NCBI GenBank assembly: GCA_015501075.1
Contig: JADNYJ010000006.1
Location: 1 to 64,000 of the forward strand
Source: Gymnopilus junonius
Taxonomy: Eukaryota; Basidiomycota; Agaricomycetes; Agaricales; Galerinaceae
Direction: 5' to 3'
Length of the DNA stretch: 64,000 nucleotides
Shown here: in pieces, positions 11,295 through 22,482 of the stretch
Position numbering within the stretch: the first letter of the stretch is position 1
How the letters are laid out: each line of letters opens with the position of its first letter
Position numbers and translations under genes: made by a program
The notes under the pieces: model-generated
The model's input: the letters and a program-made list of their open reading frames with translations, nothing else
The model's database searches: none
Told to the model about the DNA's origin: nothing

Positions 11295-13035
11295 ATGTCT
11301 CTCTCAAAGCTCAGCGATGAAATCCTCCGGAGGATCTTCGAAGTCAATTCAGACATGAGTCGCGACCCGACCGGACACTATTTGAAAAACAAGCTTCATG
11401 CTCATAATCACGTCCGTTCGATTTCGCAAGTGTGCCACAAGTGGAGAACAATCATGCTTCATAAGTCTTCGTCCTTATGGGCTAGAGTTATCGACCTCCA
11501 GCTTTTCAAGCCAGACAACAAATGGATAGAAATTGTCCTGAAAAGAGCGTCAACGGTGTTGCCACTTTCTGTGCGAGCACGTATCACCGAGGAGACCTCA
11601 CCTTCATTTAATCTTTTCTTTAAAAGGCACCTTAATCAAATCGGGACCCTGGAGGTCTTCTTCGACATGCCACAAGACGAACTCATGATGAATCCAGAAA
11701 TAACTCGCTTCTTAACTTGGCCTGCAGCATGTCTCGTCAAATTCCAATGTCGTTTACCTCAGAGAAACGTGTCAAACTTCAAGAAGCTGCCAAATCACCT
11801 CGTCAAGTAGAGGAGGAAACAGTTAAACGAGAGAACCACTTGAAGTCTCTTCCTTCTGCTCTGTTTGGAGGCCGTGCCGACGCGCTTCGTATTTTTCACG
11901 CGCGAAATCTTGCACCCAACTTCCGGGCTCCTTGGATCTGTCAACTGCGCAGCCTTCATCTGTACGACTCTGACTACGAGACCTGTACAATTAAAAGCTA
12001 TACGATGCCCTCACTCGCATGCCTCTCCTAGAGTCTCTGGATATCTCCTACGCGATTTTACCTATAATGCCTCACAAAAGCCATTCTCCGCCGAATTATC
12101 TGGTCAAAAAACCAGTCAGACTTCCCCGTCTCAGGGAGCTTGCCGTAGTCGGACAGCCGATGGATGTGTGTTTACGCATATTGAAGATGATCGTCCCTAT
12201 GCCAGGCTGCATAGTAGACATCACCGAGAGCCAGACGTCCGCCTGCGAAGTGGACTTGGACGTCATCGACAGTATTGGCCCTTATGTTGCTGGCTATTTC
12301 GAGCGAGCTGATACTTCTTCCTTAATTCTGCGTGTAACAGCTGCCGAGTTCACGCTCGTCGATTCCTCCAGTCCACGAAAAAGCACCGAAAATAACGTCA
12401 GCTTTAATCTTGAACTTACAATGACAGATCAGTCGAACGACGGACGCCACTTGATCACCACTTTGCTGCTAAAAGCAATTCTGGCCTGCAAGTTCCCAAA
12501 GATAACGAACCTTGAACTCGAACTGGGAGATGGCATAATTCCGCCTTCAGATGTCAGTTTCCTCAAATTCATCAGGTCGTTCTCGTCTGTCGAAGTGTTG
12601 ACGACCACCCCGGAGACCTTACGCCTTCTTTGCAGGATTCCGAAGAAAGCCAGACGCATATTTCGAAACTCCAGACTTTAAGATTCGAAGAATTGTACTT
12701 GGAGGATCCCAGAAGCGTCCCAGTCAAACAGAAGAGAGGCACACAATGGTTGGGAGGCGACGTCGACACGTTGATGTATTTCCTCCAGCAAAGGAAGGAA
12801 AGTGGGGTCCCTTTGCATGCTTTGGGAATTCTCGCTGTCTTTTTACAGTGTCCTGAAGAACCTGTCGTTCCTTGACGAAGTATCTGGGCTCAAGGTTAAA
12901 TGGAGCTTTGTAGACAGCGGCGAGTACGTCTGCGGTAGCGGGGCAGCAGAGACACTTCATTTCAAGGACATAGAGCAATTAGAAATTCCTGAAATTTGTA
13001 GGAAGATGGATATTACCCCGTCAGATTACCTTTGA
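11295..13035 (+). pseudogene. F-box/LRR protein (copy 1), frame broken as written
   Basis: From ATG 11295 the protein starts with an F-box: LSKLSDEILRRIFEVNSD, then SISQVCHKWRTIMLHKSSSLWARVIDL. Several hundred residues with LRR-like pattern follow (MPLLESLDISYAILP, LPRLRELAVVG, ITNLELELGDG). F-box proteins recruit substrates to SCF ubiquitin ligases. This architecture, F-box followed by irregular LRRs, is expanded in Agaricomycetes. The coding signal moves through frames at about 11,800, 12,010, 12,640 and 12,850, with no introns to explain it. The first three shifts each correspond to one missing base, the last to two. Given one-base gaps in housekeeping genes here, this may be sequence error rather than true decay. 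It converges on copy 2, with only about 37 bp between stops. Confidence 0.65.
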
Positions 13036-13072
13036 ATATAAGTACACTCATGATGCGTCAAACGATAAGAAG

Positions 13073-14708
13073 TTAAAGCTCGAGAACGGATGAAGGAATA
13101 AATTCAGGGCTCAGCACGATCATAATCAACTCGGAAATGCGTTCGAGATAGACTGAAGCGCACAGGAAGCCTCTCCGGATGACCGAATCCCAGCGCACTC
13201 GCATACCGTGGAATTCTTCAAAGTGATATAGAGGAGGAAGAGTTTCTGCTCGGCCCTCCGTAAAATCGACCACCTTAACAACGCATCCTTGCTCGAGTCG
13301 GGACTGCAACATTCGATGGAACATCCCATATTGGCCAAGAACATAAAGACTCCAGGGGGCATAAAATCCATACGTAGTCTGATAATGTCGACGCTTGGGA
13401 ACGTGATCCTCGAAGTGCCTGGGAGGTGTTGGATACCAAATTATCGCAGAAAAGGCGTAAAGCCTCTGGCTGGAGATTCTGATAGATTTGACAGATGAAA
13501 AGGCGGAGGCGAAAGCCTGAAGCTCTGTTGTGAGGTTTGGGATTGAGATGTTCCATTTGAGTTTCGTGACCTTTGATAATTCCTGGAACGCGAATTGATC
13601 GAATAAGAAGCCGAAGAGATGAGAGGGGAAGTGAGGTTCCGTCCAAACTATGACATCGAACTTGGCCGTGGGCAAGGGACTGTAATGCAATTCATGCCTG
13701 AAACCAAATGATTGAGGAGAATTAAAGAGGCTCAGACACAGCTCTTTCGATTCTTGACTCTGAAGATAACGCTGGGTGAAAGCAGCCAGTGATTTGAAAG
13801 CTGACTGGAGAGCGTCCTCTGATCACCCGATTATATGAAATTGTTGAGGGACGAATTACAAAGTAACTCGAAGGAGGTACGTGCATGCGTTCAAGTAACA
13901 CCGCACATGATATGAAGTCCAGAAACAGGAAGCAATAGCGGAGATTAGGCAGGCGAATGTCGCCAGGCGGAGGAGACGATTTGACATCCGGTTTAATTGA
14001 GATCCTCTCGATGCGCAGTGTTTCAAGGCGTGGTGTCCTCTGTAATATCGATATGATTTCTTGAACCACGAAAGGCGGGCCGAGGTACATGGTCGATAAA
14101 TTCCTTAGCCAATCTGCGTGACTGATATCGAAATGGAGGGATAAAGGAGGGTTGAAGACACGAAGGAAAGGCGCGTCATTGGCAAATAGTGGTTTGGTCG
14201 GCCAAAGATTGAATATACCACTGTAATCCCGCTCATCTCCTTTAGAGACCATCACTCTGAAAACTTCAAGTCGAGGGGCCGGCATATAAAACAATTCAGG
14301 AGGAACGACGGGTAGGATGTCCAAAGTTAGAACGATCGCCAGCACTTGGATCCTATGCCAGAAGTCGCACATGATATCGAGAAGAAGGGCATAGCCACAT
14401 TTAGGTTCGTAGTTGGCCTTGACCCACAGGCGTGCGTTGCCACTTCTCCTCAGGAGTTCTTTCGCCCATTCTCCGGGTTCACCATCTACAGTGCCGGGGG
14501 GGAAAGCGTCGAGGTCGAACAGTCTTCCCCATCAAGAAGGTGAGGAGAGCATAAGATTACGCCATGATCGGCACACTTGAGATGTCAGGCGAGTGTATAA
14601 AAGAGCATGGCCAGTCTCGAAGATGTCGGCGTTCAAGGCGAAGATGGATGAGAGAATATCATGGTTCAATCGTAATATGGGTGGACTGGATGTCAAATAA
14701 GACGTCAT
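13073..14708 (-). pseudogene. F-box/LRR protein (copy 2), TGA inside the F-box
   Basis: From ATG 14708-14706 the frame reads an F-box (LRLNHDILSSIFALNADIF; then SQVCRSWRNLMLSSPS, stop, WGRLFDLDAF). The in-frame TGA at 14534-14532 occupies the position where paralogues have Leu (SPSLWGRLIDLD), and the frame continues unchanged on both sides. This is therefore a point stop, not an indel. A long LRR-like region follows (MPAPRLEVFRVMV, TPRLETLRIERI). A short intron ending TTTGGTTTCAG (last base 13696) joins to the C-terminal exon (LHYSPLPTAKFDVIVWTEP...VKSIRISSQRL). The donor could be one of several GTs. This copy is a likely true pseudogene, unless the stop is a base-call error. Same family and architecture as copy 1. 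Confidence 0.65.
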
Positions 14709-15468
14709 GGCAGGTGGTCGAATTAGCCTAATGCTGCAAATAGCCTGGTGTCCGTACGAGTGAGAGAAAATCCACGTCGTTACTGCAGTCTTTTAAATGT
14801 GGTGCTATCCAATTGTATCTCGCCTGTCAGAGCTGGCAATCGAGATTCCAATCAACTCCTACCTACAAATTTGTCCGCGTAGGAGGATCTTGAAGATCTG
14901 GCTGTTTTTTAATTTAGCACAGGACAATGCCAATAGGTATCAACAATAATGAGCCTCACGAGAGTAACTTAACCGTTAACGCAGCGAAAAATTTAATCGA
15001 TAATATCCATCTTTCTCAGGCTGTCAGCTGCAGTTAAACAAGAATCAGTTGGCTTGCACAGCGACTCCGATGGGGGAGACAATGCATTGTTGAATGTTCG
15101 TCTATTGGTAATCCTCATGATTGTGCTCTGAATCAGTAAGTGGCCACAGCGTCAAGCTGTGGTCGCACAGGACAAGTGACGTCATGTTATATGACGTAGC
15201 AAGGATTACTCGATCGCAACTCACAAACAAGCATAAGGTCGACCCCAAAATAAAAATAAAAAATTTCCGATGTAGAGAGGGGATGTGCGGCGGAAAGGGG
15301 GGACAGAGACAGATAGGTCGTCTAAGTAAACTAATCAACCGTCCTGCAGCAATGACGGAAAAGCGGCCACGAAGCGAGTTCGAGAAGGGCGAAATAAACC
15401 ATAAATTAGCGTACATATGCTGCAGGTCCATACTGTCGATAAAAGGAGGATGGAAGGGAAGAAACCCT
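14709..15468. other. Intergenic, no gene seen
   Basis: Lies between the F-box copy 2 start and the cytochrome c stop. It includes the likely F-box promoter and the CYC1 3' UTR. Short frames here carry no motifs. Confidence 0.5.
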
Positions 15469-16061
15469 TTAGGCGGTCTAAAAGAGCAATGATGGTCAAC
15501 ATTGATGTCAGGAACTAAATGACAGCGATGCAGGCATACAGCTTCCTTGAGGTAGGTAATGAGGTCGTTCCTGTCCTTGTCCTTCTTCAAGCCAGCGAAG
15601 GCCATCTTGGTACCAGGAATGTACTGTGAAAGAGTTAAAGAAAAGAACGTAACAACACCGATGAAGTAGACTGACCTTTTTGGGGTTCTCGAGGTATTCG
15701 AAGAGGGTTTCCTCACTCCATGTAACACCCTTGTTGACGTTGGCGGCAGTGTAAGAGAAGCCCTCGGCTTGACCAGACTTACGGCCAAAAACACTGGGTA
15801 GGAAAAGGCCCGTCATAAGTTACCGCATCAATGAGCAGAAGAGATGAAATGTCGCACCCGTGGAGGTTGGGGCCGACTTTGTGAGGCTCGCTGGCGCCGA
15901 GAGTGTGGCATTGAGCACAGCGGGTCTTGAAGAGGGAAGCACCCTTAGCAGAGTCACCTATACATCGGAACGGAGTACACCGTCAGCGAACCAGAACCAT
16001 ACGCGTCGTCGCTGTCGACCACGATGAGCAAGAGACAAGACCCACCAGTAGCGAAAGGCAT
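15469..16061 (-). CDS. CYC1: Cytochrome c
   Basis: Five exons encode 108 residues: 16061-16046, 15957-15858, 15793-15676, 15623-15540 and 15477-15469. All junctions are GT...AG (first donor GTGGGT, last acceptor TTTTAG), and the sum is 109 codons including TAA. The protein has the covalent heme-attachment motif CAQCH (C19, C22, H23) and the segment [16 protein letters not shown]. The second heme ligand is Met85, in YIPGTKMAF, and the C-terminus is ITYLKEATA. It carries electrons from complex III to complex IV in the mitochondrial intermembrane space. Length and residues are canonical. The last exon is only nine bases (Thr-Ala-stop plus one base). A divergent CCAAT site lies upstream. Confidence 0.97.
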
Positions 16062-16224
16062 GTCTATAGCAGAAGATAAGAAGAGAGATTATACAAGAAA
16101 ATAGAGAAACAGGAAGCTCTAAGCTGGCGGTGAGGTGGAGGTTGTAAAAAACTTGCAAGAGCCCCGCTTTTCAGGGGATTTTGTTCGGTGGTAGGGTCAT
16201 GTGACTCCCCGATTTTGTCCGGGC

Positions 16225-16229
16225 ACCAA
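16225..16229 (+). promoter_or_regulatory. CCAAT box upstream of cytochrome c
   Basis: CCAATCA lies about 165 bp upstream of the CYC1 ATG, in inverted orientation relative to the gene. The HAP2/3/5 complex binds CCAAT in either orientation and controls respiratory genes, including CYC1, in yeast. The role here is inferred from position and family knowledge. Confidence 0.4.
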
Positions 16230-16458
16230 TCACGCTTCGTCTATTTCGACCCTACCGCGACCGGCGCGATTTCTTCGCATCTTTGTTCCGCCATCATTTC
16301 GTCGTTGACGTCGTTCGTCGACTCAACATTGCCGATAGGCAAGGCTAGGCTCAGGTTATTTATGTTTGTCAGGCTACGCATAACTGATTTTTTGTCAGTC
16401 TCTGTTGTTCAGTTCCCATTTATCTCTACATACCTTCATTGAATCGTTCGACCCGCGC

Positions 16459-17203
16459 TCATAGAAAATACCCACCGAAAAGACGATGTAAAATGAATGA
16501 ATAAGTTGATAGCAATTCGAACACTAAACCCTCTCGAATAAAAGGCTCTAACGGCGATAGAACGGTCTCGCTTTCGATTTTAACGCCAACATACGTGAGT
16601 CTTTCCACACCGACCATTGTACTGCGCTTGATGAAATCCAATAGAACATGGTCTGAGAACGCGACATTTTGTATATACCTGAAGGTTTCCAGCTTCGGGC
16701 ATATGATTTCACAGTCCACGGAGGGTGTGAGGGCACCAAGGAACCTATCATCATTGCTACGATCCTTTTCGAAATCCCGTTGCGGTGGCTGATTGAGGGG
16801 TCGCCAAAGGAAAGTTCAATAGTGAGTGATTTAAGTTCTTCAGGCATCCAATGAGTTGGTTCGCGCCGTACATCGCCTTGTCCGTCGTGAAAGTCTGGAT
16901 ACCGCTCCCATGCTTTTCGACCAGGCTCCGCAGCATTGATCGTCCAGAAACAAAACACGCTCGTGCACTCGCACATCTGTTAACCCCGGTAAGTGAAAAC
17001 GGTCCTTCCGGAATTTTGGAAAGGTTATCTCCTAGTGTATTGACATCCTGGAGAGGAAGGGGAAAAGGCATCGTCAGGAACTTGTTGAATTGAGGAAGAG
17101 AATTCTTTGAGTCAGTAGCTAGTCTCCCTGGATTTTCCCTGGTCTGACATCGTACTAGGAGTCGGGGCTGCGAGGCCTTGAGGTCCAGTAGTACTCTGTG
17201 CAC
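16459..17203 (-). pseudogene. Degraded LRR-rich fragment, probably F-box family (copy 3)
   Basis: Three overlapping reading frames on the minus strand carry fragments with the LRR-like pattern of neighbouring F-box proteins: PEELKSLTIELSFGDPSIS, CPKLETFRYIQNVAFSDHVLLDF and VERLTYVGVKIES. No F-box is legible upstream, and no intron set joins the pieces cleanly. It may be a truncated copy with several frame breaks. The assignment rests on sequence style and local context rather than a diagnostic motif. Confidence 0.35.
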
Positions 17204-18164
17204 CGTGGCTTTAAACCATGGGCGGGAGCTGTGCCTCCAACGGCAACATCTTACATTTTTTCCATTCAGTCATGAGCGCTGAGCAGCGCCTACTTTCAAA
17301 GAGAGAAGAAATACCGAGCGTGGAGATGCTCACCTTCTTCTTAACCATTTTGAGGACGGATACTTGCCAGAAATCAAGTACGCACGAGGATTCCTGCCTG
17401 ATCGGTGATGAGCATGATGGTCCTCTATTCACGCGCTTTCGCGATTTTCGAACATTTACCGGAATTGTCGTAAGGCTATGCACTCAGTGAATGGTGCTAT
17501 AACTTTCCGACGGCTTTATTTTAAACCTCTATTGTTGGCCGGTGCTTAGCCGCCCATATCGAGTTTTTTTACCTTCGCCCATGTATTCCTTGTCCCACAT
17601 TCCGCTAGTTGGCAATGTCGCTTAATCATTGATTAACACCTTTTACATAGATCCCTCGTCCTTTGAAGGTTCTCTCTAGAATTTATAAGCCTAGCAAGAC
17701 CTTGAATTTTACCAATACAAGGTGTCGGTTGATTCAATGTAGGTTTTACTATGCATCTCGTCTCTTTCCTAGTTCAACTATCCTGGCTTCATTCGGGCTG
17801 ATGCAACCACCGCAAAGCGCGGAGTTCCTTCTGTGCATGGCTGTTTAGACTCCGCTCTAGTTCATCCGTTCCATTGTGGATGATTCTGTCGCTTCACTAT
17901 CACGCTCAACGTTGCCGTCTAAGTTCACCTTTATCCATATCCCTATCTTCAACTTCCTCGCCCAGGAATCTGGATAGTCAAGAGATGGGTACTAAGGTCG
18001 AACGCGATTTAGGTCAACTTAAAGCAGGTGACACTAAAAGGGATATTTTTCATCCCAGCTTGAATCCTCATGATCTTGATAAGAATTCTGTAAGTATGCG
18101 ATGCTTTTCCTACTTTCCGCCTAATGCGTCGTGGGTCTCGGCCGATGATTAGGTTCTCTCAAAG
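17204..18164. other. No gene seen
   Basis: Short frames without motifs. The last part should hold the promoter of the APH-type gene starting at 18165. Confidence 0.4.
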
Positions 18165-19024
18165 ATGAGCTCTGCCACTGCAGAGAGTATTCCCACTGAA
18201 GCAAGTGACACTGAGCCTGGTTATGTCCATTATGTCGCTGCTGATCCACGACGTCAAGATTCCATCGAAAACACCGTAAATCATTTCCTGCTCTTATCGT
18301 TTATAAAGATGGTAACACAATCCAGCGTATCACAGAAGACGGATGCTGGGCCATTACAGAACAAAAGAAATATTACGACTTCGACTACGGGAAGGAATAT
18401 CCTGTGTTCATTAAACGAAATCTCACACCAAGCGAATACACCATCAACCAAGAAGGAGATCTTCTCCTTCCCTACAAGTGCCAGGAGAGAATGAGGAATG
18501 AGGTTGCCGCAATCAGATACATCCAGAAATATACCACTATCCCGACTCCGAATATTCGTTGCGCTTTCGAGGATCATGGCCGCTACTATATCATTACTGA
18601 TGTCGTTCCTGGTGTGGCTCTCGCAAGCCTTCCCTCTGAGAAAAAAGCTCAGGTCATCAAGGAAGTCGAGGGATATAGAACGCAAATGCATGCAATTAAA
18701 TCCAAGGTAATGGGGGGCTTGGCTGGCGACGTGATTCTTCCCTATCGTCTCAGCGAGGTTGTGCCTCAGGATGAAGAAATAAAATTGCGTGATGCAGACA
18801 CTGTCCAGTTCGTGCTCTGCCACAACGATCTTTCGCAGCACAACATCCTGGTGGACGAGACGACTCTGAAAGTCAATGCCATTATAGACTGGGAGTATGC
18901 AGGATTCTTTCCTCCTGAGTTTGACGGCAAATTTTATCTCCGTCCTGGGCCTTCTGTGGCGCTCGAAGGAGAAGCAGACGACGTTTCTACGCTATTGCAG
19001 GTCCTTAACTCGTGGAAGGCATAA
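18165..19024 (+). CDS. Aminoglycoside phosphotransferase-like kinase (second APH family member)
   Basis: From ATG 18165 the protein begins MSSATAESIPTEAS. It continues with LIVYKDGNTIQRITEDGCW (nucleotide-binding lobe), RMRNEVAAIRYIQ, the hinge YYIITDVVPGVAL and the catalytic loop LCHNDLSQHNILVD. The metal-binding IIDWEYAGFFPPEFD follows. HxD...N and the later D are all present. The frame changes once at about 18294. One added T (TTT for TT) gives HFLLFIVYKDGN and a total of 287 codons including stop. No intron is needed, so I read this as one continuous coding exon with a base missing from the sequence. Substrate unknown. The same superfamily as the gene at 8198 but clearly diverged from it. 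Confidence 0.75.
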
Positions 19025-19664
19025 CCTTCTATATATCTGGTCCCCTAGAGCAGTCCCGCATTTGTATGGATTGACTTTCCTAGGCTAAATACAAATTGGA
19101 TAATATGCAAATCTGAAATTTTATTCCTGTTCCTTCTGAAATGCATATGTACAAGAGTTGTACCTGGAACCAACTGGTCGCCGAAAGGTCATTCTTGCTT
19201 GAACAAGCTCTGCCAAGCACTATTCTGAGCTTCGTAAGCTAGAAGCCAACCATGTTCTTATGAAGCTGTTTAAATTTGTATACCCAACTATAGGCATTGG
19301 TGGAAGAAGGATTATAAGTGAAAGAGACTAATTTCAGGCGACTTCTCGCCGGCGGTCTACGTTCGCCATCTCGTGGAGATATGATGAGACTGAGAAATCT
19401 TCCACTAGATATGTATCTGACCATGACTCCAGTGATCTTAATTCTCACTACACAGTGCTAGATACGTTTTTGATGTACCTATTCGTATTTAAGTGCATGG
19501 CTTGGGTGGCAATCAAAAATGACCTGGTATGAATATTATTGAACTGTGATCTGTCTTTTGGTCGGAACATATCGCCTACTTTTCCCCCGATATCCAACTG
19601 ATACCTTGCTATCTAAGGCCATTTATTTGGGGTTATTATAGTGATGCTTTGATTCAGTGTATAG
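19025..19664. other. Intergenic, no gene seen
   Basis: 3' flank of the APH-type gene and upstream region of the small spliced gene. No legible ORF. Confidence 0.4.
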
Positions 19665-19670
19665 TATAAA
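19665..19670 (+). promoter_or_regulatory. TATA box of the small spliced gene
   Basis: TATAAA sits 65 bp upstream of ATG 19735, a typical core-promoter distance. Supports the gene model below but is not proof. Confidence 0.45.
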
Positions 19671-19734
19671 GGCGACCTCCCGTAGATTAAAACCACGCTC
19701 TTCAAACAGCTACTTTCCCATCGCCCTCGTCTTA

Positions 19735-20105
19735 ATGGCTGATACTAGTGAAGTGTCCTCCGAAGTCTACTGTAAGCCATTCTCCCAGTGTCATCTAATA
19801 AAGGCCAAATAACGACGCTCTTTAGGCGGCAACTCTTTGTGCCTGTTCATAAGTGAGTTGCGACAACGCCGCATTCAGTCTCATCCAACAGCTAATTATC
19901 TATCTCTCTTTTAGAGTCATTTTTTAGCAGCACATTAGCAAAGAATAATCGTGTATCAAGTACACTAAACCAGACAGGAGAGGAAAGAGAGGGAGGGATT
20001 CACCCTGATCTTGGCCTTTCCAGTGCACCGCGAAAGCAGCAGTTGATGCCTATTGATGAAATGGAAATGCAAGTGCCCATCAGGCATACTGCTGCGGCAT
20101 GGTGA
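19735..20105 (+). CDS. Small three-exon protein, 84 aa, unknown function
   Basis: Exons 19735-19771, 19826-19852 and 19915-20105 are joined by two consensus introns (GTAAGC...CTTTAG, 54 nt; GTGAGT...TTTTAG, 62 nt). Together they give 85 codons with a clean stop. The protein starts MADTSEVSSEVYCGNSLCLF. A charged linker (GEEREGGIHPDLG) and the end MPIDEMEMQVPIRHTAAAW follow. The short Cys-containing hydrophobic patch (CGNSLCLFIKSFF) could be an acylated membrane-proximal segment; that is a guess. There is no signal peptide. Evidence is the pair of strong splice sites, frame closure and a TATA box at 19665. I recall small Cys-rich mushroom proteins of this general type but cannot name a family. 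An unspliced reading would miss it entirely. Confidence 0.55.
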
Positions 20106-20869
20106 CAGGCTTCGAAGACTCCTTCTTTCAAATTTACTTTGCTTGCATATTACTCTGAGCCGCAAAGATGCTATAATAGATAGGATAGATCATCACAATC
20201 ATGATCATGAATCAGTAGTAACTATCCGTAATTTTCTATTAAATTAGCAGTTTCTTCCTTCAGCAGACCGTTCCTAGAAGAGATATTTAGTGCCGACGAT
20301 TTAATATCGCTAATTACAATCATGATTTCTCCGTAGTATGCAGTGAACAAGGTCATTCCTGAGGCCTGAGCGCTTATATTCGGACGTTGCGAATGTGCTC
20401 TGGCTATAAATAGAAAAGGAGTGTTTTATTCGAGCCCAGGCGCGTCTTTTGGGGGTCCATGATTGAAGAAATAATAAGGTCCCTTATACGTGGTAAGCAT
20501 CGGTCAAGCGCGACGAAAGTGGGCAGAGCTGCCCTGCACTCTATTACGTCCCAAATATAACTTCCAGGAATTACATTAACAATTTCAGTCAGTGAATTGC
20601 TTGGTCTCTTTTTAAGGAAGTCAGAGCATCAGCGCAATCGCCACTTATAGTCATTGCCGTAAGGAGGCCGGAGGCATACGAGGGTGCATCGGAGTCGGTT
20701 ATTTACATACTTGTGATGTCAAGGGATTCGCGACCCCAAAACATTTGATACATTCGGGTAAGACCCGAAAGTTTTGCAGTGAAATATACAGTGGGACAGT
20801 CATGCATATGACCTTCCATTCCTTCCACATTAAATATAATCTGTCGTTCCCTATCGATACACAACGCTC
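20106..20869. other. Intergenic, no gene seen
   Basis: No supported gene. Contains the presumed promoter of the dioxygenase gene. Confidence 0.4.
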
Positions 20870-22205
20870 ATGTCAAACTCCTTTGAACAAGCTAAAGCAT
20901 CTATACCTGTTAACCAGGTCTTCGATGTTGACCAAACCACAGGGTTCATGGCCCCGAAACCCCCAATTGCTCGTCTACCTGATTTCTGGGAACCATGGGA
21001 GGCTGCGCTCGATCGCGCTATGGCTGCAAAGCTTCAGCTGGGAGATAAGGTCGGATTGACTAGCGCGGAAGCAGCTGCATCATGCGCATGGCGAGACAGA
21101 ATTTGTGATGTGCGTCCATAGTGTCATCGTCATCATACGGATCATGACTGGCTCCCAAACAGCTGCCAGTGCTCTCTGGAGCTGGTCTGGGCTCTGATTC
21201 AGTTCTTCTGAGAAGAGCTCATCTCGTCTTGGCCTATATTTTACATTTCTATGTCCAGAGTTTGCCGCCATCTGACACAATCCTGATACCTGAGGCCATA
21301 GGAATACCACTTCTCCAGCTGTCGGCAGAGCTCGATATTCCTCCACTCCTCACCTTCTCTGACACCGTCTTATACAACTGGGATTTTCAAAGGGCACCCA
21401 GTTCTGAAGATGCCATCCCCACAGCGGACAATATTCGTACCCAGACAATGTTCACCAACCTCACCGACGAGGAAGAATTCTACCTCTGCTCTGCCCGGAT
21501 AGAATTGCGCGGGTCGAAATCTTGGGCCTTATGCGCGTGACCATGGACGAGACCTTCGTCGGGGATGTCATTGCTGTGGGACGAATTAGGGAGTACCTCC
21601 ATACGATTGCAGGTGTCATAAACGAATTGAGAATGTTACTCCTGGATGTCAAGAAAGGATGCGATCCAGACGTTTATTATAATCAAGTGCGACCATGGTT
21701 CAGAGGCGAAGACTCAGCAGAAAACCCGTGCAAATGGGTATTTGACGGAATTGAAAAATATCCTCAGCTCCGTGTGCCCACGGAATTGTCAGGTCCTAGT
21801 GCTGGCCAAAGTTCGATGATACATGTCCTGGACGCATTCCTAGGTGTAGACCACCAGGCAACGTCGCCAGACCGCCCCACATTCATGTCGAGAATGCAAA
21901 CGTATATGCCCAAAAACCATCGGCTCTTTCTAGACCATCTCAAAGCCAATCCTAGGCCCTTGCGCAACTTCGTAATGGATGCACATAACCCAGAATTATT
22001 GGAAGCATACAACCACGCTGTCAAGTCCCTCAAAGAGTTCCGTGATGCCCACATGATTATCGTCACTCTTTACGTTGTCGGACCCGCGAGAAGGACAGTC
22101 AAGCCAGCTCCTCAAAATGGCCTATTGAAAGGAACTGGGGGGACTGAATTGGTAAAATTCCTAAAGAATACACGAACCAGCACCATAGACGCATTTTTAG
22201 AATAG
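20870..22205 (+). CDS. Indoleamine 2,3-dioxygenase
   Basis: Exon 1 is 20870-21109 and exon 2 is 21163-22205 (intron GTGCGT...AAACAG, 53 nt). The protein opens the indole ring of L-tryptophan to N-formylkynurenine, the first step of the kynurenine/NAD route. Diagnostic segments are IPLLQLSAELDIPPLLTFSD, then SARIELRG...EILGLMRVTMDETFVGD. The heme-ligand helix is AYNHAVKSLKEFRDAHMIIV, where the His of FRDAH is the expected proximal ligand. The C-terminal KGTGGTELVKFLKNTR also matches. The frame shifts once at 21511-21513, where CGCGGGTCGAA should be CGCGGGGTCGAA (ELRGVEILG). With that base the total is 428 codons including stop, a normal fungal length. The protein has no targeting signal and is probably cytosolic. 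I take the shift as a sequence error, but a real null allele is possible. Confidence 0.88.
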
Positions 22206-22482
22206 TTTATTTCGAACTTCGGGTACTAGCGAGATCCTAGACGCTGTAAGCAACAGGAAATAAATCAACAAAAAATTACCAATTATAGTTGAATAAGTAC
22301 CTTGGATCCGGGTTCGAAAGAAAATCTATCAATCGACTTTGACATGACGCTGGTGAGAGAGTTAGGCCTATTCGTGGAACTGAATAAGATTGATATCGAC
22401 AAGTGTGGATATCACACTTACTATAAATTGGAACGGACCACGCAGATCCCAGTCGTTGGACCTCAACGCGCGGTTGTTCATA

